A stretch of 35,974 bases of DNA from Pseudomonadota bacterium (GTDB lineage: Bacteria; Pseudomonadota; Alphaproteobacteria; Rhodospirillales; Magnetospirillaceae), in the NCBI GenBank assembly GCA_023426365.1, contig JAFAAW010000031.1:1-35974 (forward strand). Reading direction: 5' to 3'. How positions within the stretch are numbered: the stretch's first letter is position 1; each line of letters starts with the position of its first letter. Of the stretch, positions 29,708 through 35,974 are shown in pieces. Position numbers and translations under genes: made by a program. Below the pieces are notes generated by a model. The model searched no databases. It worked only from the letters and a program-made list of their open reading frames with translations, and was not told the DNA's origin.

Positions 29708-30097
29708 ATGTCCGTCCTGGTTCCGGTGTCGTGGGGCGAGGTGATCGACAAGATCACCATTCTGGAGATCAAGGCCGAGCGCCTGACCGACGCGGCCAAG
29801 CTGGCCAACGTCACCAAGGAATTGAACCAGCTGGCCGCCGTGCGCGAGCGCGAATTCCCCGGCCACGCCGCCCTGGCGGCGCTGGCGGGCGAACTGAAGG
29901 CCATCAATGAAAAGCTGTGGGTGATCGAGGACGACATCCGCGATTGCGAACGGGCCAAGGATTTCGGCCCCAAGTTCATCGAACTGGCCCGCGCCGTCTA
30001 TTTCACCAATGACGAACGCGCCCAGGCCAAGCGCAGGATCAACGACCTGCTGGGATCGGCGCTGGTCGAGGAAAAGTCCTACGCCCCCTACGCCTGA
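29708..30097 (+). CDS. DUF6165-family protein
   Basis: 129 residues. It has the family start VSWGEVIDKITILEIKAERL (about 7-26), followed by a coiled-coil-prone helix (KLANVTKELNQLAAVRE) and IEDDIRDCERAKDFG. A helical tail, FIELARAVYFTNDERAQAKR, follows. It is predicted soluble and all-helical. DUF6165 genes often neighbour glycosyltransferase and LPS genes, as here, where two GT9 genes follow at once. AAGGAG lies directly before the ATG at 29708. The molecular function is unknown. Confidence 0.85.
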   Translation: MSVLVPVSWGEVIDKITILEIKAERLTDAAKLANVTKELNQLAAVREREFPGHAALAALAGELKAINEKLWVIEDDIRDCERAKDFGPKFIELARAVYFTNDERAQAKRRINDLLGSALVEEKSYAPYA

Positions 30098-30112
30098 GCC
30101 GGAGCCGCACGG

Positions 30113-31228
30113 GTGCGCGCCCATCGCCTGATCGACCCCGCCGCGCTTGCCCTGCTGCGCCTGAGGCCGCGCCGGCGCGCGGCGTCGGGCGTGCTGCTGG
30201 TCAGCGTCGGCGGCCTGGGCGACACCGTGCTGTTCTCGCTGGTGCTGCCGCGCCTGATGGAGCTGGCGCGGCCGGGCGAGCAGGTCACCGTGCTGCTGCG
30301 CGGCGATGCTGCCCGCATGAGTTTCCTGTTCCCGCCCCAGGTCCAGGTGCGCAAGGTGGATTTCGGCCGCCTGCGCAACATCAGCTATCGGCTTGAGGTG
30401 GCGCGCCAACTCTACGACGCCCATTACCGGCTGGTGGTGCACACCGACTTCCTGCGCCATCCGGACCTGGACGAGTTCCTGGTCGCCGCCGCCCACGCCC
30501 CCGACAGCGCCGCCATGGAGCCGCGCCCCTGGGGCAAGTACGACCGCCGCCTTGCCGCCAACCGCTGCCTTTACCGCCGCCTGTTCGATTCGGGCGAGGT
30601 CCATGCCGACAAGGTCATGCGGCTGGCTCGCTTCGCCGATTTCCTGACCGGCCGCCGCCAGACCGCCCCCCTAGTGCTGCTGCCGCCCGAGGCGCGGCCG
30701 CCGGCCGAGGCGCTGCCCGCCCCCACCGTCTTGTTCCAGCCGTTCTCGGCGGTGAAGCAAAAGCAAAGCCCGCCCGAATTGTGGGCGCTGATCGCCCGCG
30801 CCCTGCCCCAGGGCTGGCAGGTGCGGCTGGCTGGGCATCCCAGCGACCTGGACAAGAACCCGGAATTCCGCGCGCTTCTGGACCTGCCCAACGTGACGTT
30901 CGAGGGCGCGCCCTTCGCCGCGCTGGCCGGCATCATCCAGGGCTGCCGGCTGGTGGTCAGCGTGGATACCGCCTGCATGCATCTGGCGGTGGTGCTGGGC
31001 GCCCCCACCCTGTGCCTGGCCTCCGCCGCCTATGTGGGCGAGATCGTGCCCTATGCGCCCGAGATCATGCCGGCCAACGCCCATTTCCTGGTTCAACCCA
31101 TGGCCTGCCAGGGCTGCCTGGGGGCATGCCGCCATCCGCCCGAGAACGGCATGTATCCGTGCGTCGCCGCGCTTGATCCCGATACCGTGCTGGCCCATGT
31201 GGCCGATATCATCGCCCGGGGAGTATGA
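30113..31228 (+). CDS. Glycosyltransferase family 9 protein (heptosyltransferase-like), first of two
   Basis: 371 residues, GT-B fold. The N-terminal Rossmann domain shows GVLLVSVGGLGDTVLFSLVL (about 25-44). The C-terminal donor-binding domain has VLFQPFSAVKQKQSPPELW and VVSVDTACMHLAVVLGAPTL (about 283-302, the S-x-D-T/S-xxxH signature). The C-terminus carries four Cys in the pattern CxxCxxxC-x10-C (CQGCLGACRHPP to YPC). It starts at a GTG at 30113 behind GGAG. The next gene starts at the ATGA overlap, so the pair is coupled. The sugar donor and acceptor are unknown. Confidence 0.87.
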   Translation: MRAHRLIDPAALALLRLRPRRRAASGVLLVSVGGLGDTVLFSLVLPRLMELARPGEQVTVLLRGDAARMSFLFPPQVQVRKVDFGRLRNISYRLEVARQLYDAHYRLVVHTDFLRHPDLDEFLVAAAHAPDSAAMEPRPWGKYDRRLAANRCLYRRLFDSGEVHADKVMRLARFADFLTGRRQTAPLVLLPPEARPPAEALPAPTVLFQPFSAVKQKQSPPELWALIARALPQGWQVRLAGHPSDLDKNPEFRALLDLPNVTFEGAPFAALAGIIQGCRLVVSVDTACMHLAVVLGAPTLCLASAAYVGEIVPYAPEIMPANAHFLVQPMACQGCLGACRHPPENGMYPCVAALDPDTVLAHVADIIARGV

Positions 31229-32439
31229 CCATGGGCCTGCTCGACATTCTGGTGCCCAAGGGCATGCGCCGCCGCTGGTGGCTGTTTCGCCCCATCGACG
31301 CGCTGGTGGCGCTGTGGCCCCCGCCCCGCGCCCGCAAGGGCGTGGTGGTGGTGCGCATGGACGGCATCGGCGACATGGTGATGTTCCGCCGCGCGCTCGA
31401 CCATTATCCCGCCGCCTTCGGGGTGGAAAGGTCCGACATCACCGTGCTGGGCTGCCATTCGTGGCGCGGGCTGGGGCCGGACGTGTTCGCCGGCTTCAAG
31501 CTGGTCACCATCGACGAGCACGCCTATGAGAAAAAATGGCTCTATCGCCTGAAAGTCTCGCTGTGGGTGCGGCGCCAGGGCTTTCGCGTCGCGGTGTGCG
31601 ACATGTTCATGCGCAAGGTGATGACCGCCGACACCCTGGTGTGGCACAGCCGCGCGCCCGAGCGCATCGTTTGCATGCCCTTCATCACCGATCGCACCCG
31701 CGCCGAATACGGCTGGTATCTGCGCCGCGCCACCCGGGTGATCGACACCGGCGCCTATCCCACCCACGAGGGGCTGCGCCACTTCACCTTTCTGTCGCGG
31801 CTGACGGGGCGCGAGCACCGGCCCGAAGTGCCGGCCATTCCGTGGCGGGACCAGGCCCCCAAGCTTGCCGATGGCGCCCCCTATGTGGTGATGAATTTCG
31901 GCAGCAACGAGCCGGGGCGGCGCTGGCCGTTCGACAATTTCCTGGCGGTGGCCCGCCGCTGCCTGGATGCGGGCCTGCGCGTGGTGTTCGTCGGCGCCGG
32001 GCAAGAGGCGTTCGCCAAGCCGCGCATTGCCGAGCTGAACCATCCGGGTGCCATCGACACCATCGGCGCGCTGAAGCTGGGCGAGCTGGTGGACGTGCTC
32101 AAGCATGCGGCGTGCGTGCTGACCAACGACACCGGCCCCGGCCATCTGGCCCTGGGCGTCGGCGCGCCCACCGTATTGCTGGCCGGCGGCGGCCATTTCG
32201 GCAGTTTCGTGCCCTATCCCGCGCAGATCAGCCCGCCCCAGGCGGTGTTCCTGAACCGCGAGATGGAGTGCTATCACTGCCTGTGGGTGTGTCCCAAGCG
32301 GACCTCGCGCGCCGATGCCTTTCCCTGCGTCGCCGACATCGGCGTGGAACAGGCGTGGGAGGCGGTGCGTGGCATCGTCGCCACCCCGGCCGACAAGGCG
32401 CCCGCCGCCGCCCCGCAGGCGGAACAGGTCCTGCCCTAA
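31225..32439 (+). CDS. Glycosyltransferase family 9 protein (heptosyltransferase-like), second of two
   Basis: 404 residues, GT-B fold. KGVVVVRMDGIGDMVMFRRA (about 34-53) is the N-terminal GT9 motif. VVMNFGSNEPGRRWPFDNFL (about 220) and VLTNDTGPGHLALGVGAPTV (about 296-315) are the donor-site signatures. The C-terminal CYHCLWVCPKRTSRADAFPC repeats the four-Cys pattern of the partner gene (CxxCxxxC-x11-C). A Pro/Ala-rich tail follows. The ATG overlaps the previous stop (ATGA). Adjacent GT9 paralogues usually act on consecutive steps of LPS core or another surface glycan; the actual acceptor is unknown here. Confidence 0.88.
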   Translation: MTMGLLDILVPKGMRRRWWLFRPIDALVALWPPPRARKGVVVVRMDGIGDMVMFRRALDHYPAAFGVERSDITVLGCHSWRGLGPDVFAGFKLVTIDEHAYEKKWLYRLKVSLWVRRQGFRVAVCDMFMRKVMTADTLVWHSRAPERIVCMPFITDRTRAEYGWYLRRATRVIDTGAYPTHEGLRHFTFLSRLTGREHRPEVPAIPWRDQAPKLADGAPYVVMNFGSNEPGRRWPFDNFLAVARRCLDAGLRVVFVGAGQEAFAKPRIAELNHPGAIDTIGALKLGELVDVLKHAACVLTNDTGPGHLALGVGAPTVLLAGGGHFGSFVPYPAQISPPQAVFLNREMECYHCLWVCPKRTSRADAFPCVADIGVEQAWEAVRGIVATPADKAPAAAPQAEQVLP

Positions 32440-32475
32440 CGGGTTGCGCGCGCCGGCCACGGAGCACGGCCTGGA

Positions 32476-32519
32476 CACCGATGAGCGCCGACCGTTCGCC
32501 CGGTCCGCGCTCATCCGTG
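32476..32519. terminator. Long hairpin between convergent GT9 and dapB genes
   Basis: The stem CAC-c-GATGAGCGC-c-GACCG / CGGTC-c-GCGCTCATC-c-GTG has 17 paired bases interrupted by single C-C mismatches, with a 6-base loop (32495-32500). It lies between two genes that end towards each other and can fold on both strands. There is no U-tract. It is likely a bidirectional end structure. Confidence 0.6.
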
Positions 32520-32528
32520 GGTGCGGCC

Positions 32529-33326
32529 CTACAGGCCCAGCACGTCGCGCATGGAATACAGGCCCGCCGGCTGGCCGTTGGCCCACAGGGCGGCGCGCAC
32601 GGCGCCCTTGGCGAACACCGAGCGGCTGGAGGCCTTGTGGGTCAGCTCGACCCGCTCCTCGTCGGCGGCGAACATCACCGTATGATCGCCGATCACATCG
32701 CCGCCGCGCAGGGTGGCGAAGCCGATCTCGCCCCGGGGCCGGGCGCCGGTATGGCCGTCGCGCGCCTTGCACCACACCTGCTCCAGATCGACGCCGCGCC
32801 CGGCGGCGGCGGCGCGGCCCAGGCCCAGCGCGGTGCCCGACGGCGCATCCACCTTGCGGCGATGGTGCATCTCGACGATTTCCAGGTCGTAATCGTCGCC
32901 CAGAATGGCGGCGGCCCGCTCGGTCAGCGCCATCAGCAGGTTGACGCCGACGCTGAAATTGGGGGCGTAGACGATGGGGGTGCGATCGGCCGCCGCGCGC
33001 AAGTTCGCCTCGTCGTCCTTGGACAGGCCGGTGGTGCCGACGATCAGCACCGTCTTGGTCTCGGCGGCGAAGGACGCGTGCTGCACCGTGGCGGCGGGCG
33101 CGGTGAAATCGATCACCGCATCGGCGACGTCGAACAGCGCCCGCGCGTCGTCCACCGCCTGCACGCCCAGCGCGCCACGGCCCACCAGCTCGCCGATGTC
33201 GCGGCCGACCGCGTCGCCGCCCGCCCGCTCGGTACCGCCCGCCAGCGAACAGCCCGGGGTGTCCAGCACGGCGGTGACCAGCATCTTGCCCATGCGGCCG
33301 GCACAGCCGACGATTCCGATCTTCAT
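32529..33326 (-). CDS. dapB: 4-hydroxy-tetrahydrodipicolinate reductase DapB
   Basis: A 265-residue NAD(P)H-dependent enzyme of the lysine/meso-diaminopimelate pathway. The nucleotide site is IGIVGCAGRMGKML (about 3-16), then LIVGTTGLSKDD. The signature EMHHRRKVDAPSGTALGLG (about 152-170, catalytic His/His and Lys) and NFSVGVNLLM are present. The ATG at 33324-33326 has GGAG upstream. A TTG at 33344 would add six residues but overlaps the ccdB stop. In related genomes dapB follows dnaJ directly; here a shortened ccdAB is inserted between them, 14 bases from dapB. Confidence 0.95.
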   Translation of the reverse strand: MKIGIVGCAGRMGKMLVTAVLDTPGCSLAGGTERAGGDAVGRDIGELVGRGALGVQAVDDARALFDVADAVIDFTAPAATVQHASFAAETKTVLIVGTTGLSKDDEANLRAAADRTPIVYAPNFSVGVNLLMALTERAAAILGDDYDLEIVEMHHRRKVDAPSGTALGLGRAAAAGRGVDLEQVWCKARDGHTGARPRGEIGFATLRGGDVIGDHTVMFAADEERVELTHKASSRSVFAKGAVRAALWANGQPAGLYSMRDVLGL

Positions 33327-33340
33327 AATCTTCTCCAGGT

Positions 33341-33529
33341 TCAAAGGCCGGTGGACAGGAAGTCCAAGGCGGCGATGATGTCGGTGCGGTGATCGGCCAG
33401 CGAGGCGACGGGAGGGATCACCACCGCGCGGGGAATGGCGGCCAAGTGGTCCGCCTGCAAATCCACCACGAAGGGCGCGGCATCGGCCATGTCGCCCACC
33501 GGGTTGCGATGCACGTCGAACTGGGCCAT
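33341..33529 (-). pseudogene. ccdB: Internally deleted CcdB-type toxin gene (in frame)
   Basis: A 62-codon open frame. Residues 1-39 are the N-terminal part of CcdB (MAQFDVHRNP, then PFVVDLQADHLAAIPRAVVI). Residues 40-62 are the family C-terminus (PVASLADHRTDIIAALDFLS then TGL). Full CcdB is about 100 residues; the central 37-45 residues, containing much of the beta-barrel core, are missing. The join at VVIP|PVASL keeps the frame and there is no stop codon. The C-terminal helix, the part that contacts GyrA in E. coli CcdB, is largely kept (TGL for WGI). The protein probably cannot fold as a normal toxin; a new small function is possible but unsupported. It overlaps the ccdA remnant by one base. 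Confidence 0.7.
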
Positions 33530-33657
33530 CAGAAGAACCGATAATGGTCGCTGAGCAGGCCGTTCTTCCCGATCCAGCGCGCCTGCCGCAACAGGTCTTC
33601 GTTGACGCTGACGTTGCACGCCTTCTTGGGCGATTTGGGGTCGAACAGGGCGTTCAT
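33529..33657 (-). pseudogene. ccdA: Internally deleted CcdA-type antitoxin gene (in frame)
   Basis: A 42-codon open frame, too short for usual gene calling. Residues 1-27 (MNALFDPKSPKKACNVSVNE then DLLRQAR) match the start of the CcdA ribbon-helix-helix domain. Residues 31-42 (KNGLLSDHYRFF) match the end of the toxin-binding tail. Full CcdA is about 80 residues; about 40 central residues, including the second helix of the DNA-binding fold and most of the tail, are missing. The frame is kept. GAAGG lies seven bases before the ATG, inside a perfect inverted repeat. An in-frame ATG at 33678 would add seven residues. Its stop overlaps the ccdB start (TGATG). Confidence 0.68.
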
Positions 33658-33663
33658 GGCGAT

Positions 33664-33710
33664 GCCTTCACGGTTCATGCGCCTATGCTATGTGCATGAA
33701 CCGTGAAGGC
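33664..33710 (-). promoter_or_regulatory. Perfect 16-bp inverted repeat upstream of ccdA
   Basis: Arms GCCTTCACGGTTCATG (33664-33679) and CATGAACCGTGAAGGC (33695-33710) are fully complementary, with a 15-base spacer. On the minus strand the right arm contains the ccdA ribosome-binding site (GAAGG) and an ATG. The spacer contains ATAGCATAG, which could serve as a -10 box. It lies between the dnaJ stop (33719) and ccdA. Toxin-antitoxin promoters are usually covered by an operator bound by the antitoxin, so this is a candidate operator. It could also fold as an RNA hairpin that hides the ribosome-binding site. Confidence 0.65.
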
Positions 33711-33718
33711 TCAACCCC

Positions 33719-34873
33719 CTACTCGGTCAGATCCTTCCACAGCTCCTTCACCTTGGCGAAGAAGCCCTGGCTTTCCGGGCTGTTGTGCTTGCCGTCGGCG
33801 TTGTCGCCGGCGCTTTCGAACTCGCGCAGCAATTCTTCCTGGCGCTTGGTGAGGTTCACCGGGGTTTCCACCACCGCCTGGATGAACATGTCGCCGCGCG
33901 CAGGAGAGCGCAGCACGCTCATGCCCTTGCCCTTGAGGCGGAACTGATTGCCGGTCTGGGTGCCCGGCGGGATGGTCACCTTGGTCAGCGTGCCCTCGAT
34001 GGTGGGCACCTCGATGGTGCCGCCCAGTGCCGCCGTGGTCATGGGGATCGGCACCCGGCAATAGATGTTGGCGCCGTCACGCTGGAAGATGCGGTGCTGC
34101 ACCACCGACAGGAAGATGTAGAGGTCGCCCGACGGCGCGCCGCGCATGCCGGCCTCGCCCTCGCCCGACAGCCGGATGCGGGTGCCGTCCTCGACGCCGG
34201 CCGGGACCTGGACCTGCAGGGTCTTGTCCTTGCGCACGCGGCCCTGGCCGCCGCACACCTTGCACGGGTCCTTGATGACGCGGCCCATGCCCTGACAGGT
34301 CGGGCAGGTGCGTTCGATGGTGAAGAAGCCCTGTTGGGCGCGCACCTTGCCGTGGCCGTGGCAGGTGCCGCAGGTCACCGGCTGGCTGCCGTCCTTGCCG
34401 CCGGTCCCGTTGCACGAATCGCATTGGGCCGAGGACGGCACGGTGATGGTGGCCGACTTGCCGGCGAACGCCTCTTCCAGGCTGATTTCCATGTTGAAGC
34501 GCAGATCGGCGCCGCGCCCGGAGGCCTGCCCGCGGCGGCCGCCGGCGCCCATGAAATCGCCGAACATTTCCTCGAACAGATCCGAGAACCCGCCGCCGCC
34601 ACCGCCGAAGCCGAAATCGGCGAAGCCGCCGCCGGCGCGCCCGCTGCCGTCGAAGGCGGCGTGGCCGAAGCGGTCATAGGCGGCGCGCTTCTGTTCGTCC
34701 TTCAGCACGTCATAGGCTTCGTTCAGTTCCTTGAACTTGTCCGAAGCGCCGGCATCGTCGGGATTGCGGTCGGGATGATACTGCATGGCCAGCTTGCGGT
34801 AGGCCTTCTTCAGTTCATCGGCCGAGGCGTTGCGGTCGCAGCCGAGGACCTCGTAATAGTCGCGCTTGCTCAT
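33719..34873 (-). CDS. dnaJ: Chaperone protein DnaJ
   Basis: A 384-residue Hsp40, full length. The J domain (1-70) has the HPD motif in QYHPDRNPDD. A Gly/Phe-rich linker (about 78-110) follows, then four zinc repeats CxxCxGxG (about 145-215): CDSCNGTG, CGTCHGHG, CPTCQGMG and CKVCGGQG. The C-terminal substrate-binding domains include GDLYIFLSVVQHRIFQRDG. It stimulates the DnaK ATPase. It lies 97 bases downstream of dnaK, with a hairpin in the gap that may set the DnaK:DnaJ ratio. The ATG is at 34871-34873. Confidence 0.97.
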   Translation of the reverse strand: MSKRDYYEVLGCDRNASADELKKAYRKLAMQYHPDRNPDDAGASDKFKELNEAYDVLKDEQKRAAYDRFGHAAFDGSGRAGGGFADFGFGGGGGGFSDLFEEMFGDFMGAGGRRGQASGRGADLRFNMEISLEEAFAGKSATITVPSSAQCDSCNGTGGKDGSQPVTCGTCHGHGKVRAQQGFFTIERTCPTCQGMGRVIKDPCKVCGGQGRVRKDKTLQVQVPAGVEDGTRIRLSGEGEAGMRGAPSGDLYIFLSVVQHRIFQRDGANIYCRVPIPMTTAALGGTIEVPTIEGTLTKVTIPPGTQTGNQFRLKGKGMSVLRSPARGDMFIQAVVETPVNLTKRQEELLREFESAGDNADGKHNSPESQGFFAKVKELWKDLTE

Positions 34874-34911
34874 GCGGTCTTTCGCTGGTCAGTCGGGGAG
34901 ATCACAGCCGA

Positions 34912-34943
34912 CCGCCCCGGGGAAGCGGGTTCCACCGGGGCGG
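34912..34943 (-). other. Hairpin in the dnaK-dnaJ gap
   Basis: A perfect 9-bp inverted repeat (CCGCCCCGG 34912-34920, CCGGGGCGG 34935-34943) with a 14-base loop and no U-tract. It sits between the dnaK stop and the dnaJ start and could be a partial terminator or an RNA-stabilising structure. Confidence 0.5.
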
Positions 34944-34970
34944 CCGTCCCGTTCATGGTACAAGGGGGCC

Positions 34971-35974
<1,004 letters not shown>

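Overview
The window is a stretch of core chromosome from a high-GC alphaproteobacterium. Gene order and protein style point to Rhodospirillales, plausibly a Magnetospirillum-like organism, but this is inference and no magnetosome or other diagnostic gene is visible. The pointers are a metK-trmB-rimP-nusA-ylxR-infB block, a miaB-phoH-ybeY-corC-lnt block, a MucR/Ros regulator, a Mur-like Fur, an OlsB/OlsA pair, a short hibernation factor and dnaK-dnaJ followed by dapB. No rRNA, tRNA, insertion sequence, prophage or CRISPR array was seen.

Layout. Positions 1-5300 (minus strand): SAM synthesis (metK), tRNA m7G methylation (trmB), then ribosome maturation, transcription elongation and translation initiation (rimP, nusA, ylxR, 5' part of infB). 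metK has a long leader with a SAM-II-like element, and rimP has a structured leader ending in an intrinsic terminator. Positions 5575-11870 (minus): an XRE regulator and the miaB-phoH-ybeY-corC-lnt series, tightly packed with ATGA-type overlaps. Positions 11890-16200: ornithine-lipid acyltransferases, Fur/Mur, MucR, a divergent TusA-like gene, then rimI-tsaB. Positions 16270-19020: a D-Ala-D-Ala dipeptidase, a small orphan protein, a LysR regulator and hpf. Positions 19180-23773 (plus): htpG behind an RpoH-like promoter, and a SUV3-type RNA helicase.

Positions 23774-28812 are more accessory: a palindrome-rich spacer, two tandem small paralogous orphan genes, a Tat-exported PhoX-type phosphatase, a 529-residue protein I do not recognise, and CreA. 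Positions 29021-32439 (plus) hold an FmdE-like protein, a DUF6165 protein and two family 9 glycosyltransferases, which look like a surface-glycan operon. The window ends with dapB, dnaJ and the C-terminal part of dnaK on the minus strand.

The most unusual item lies between dnaJ and dapB. It is a ccdAB toxin-antitoxin module in which both genes lack roughly 40 central codons yet remain in frame. It sits behind a perfect 16-bp inverted repeat that contains the ribosome-binding site of ccdA.
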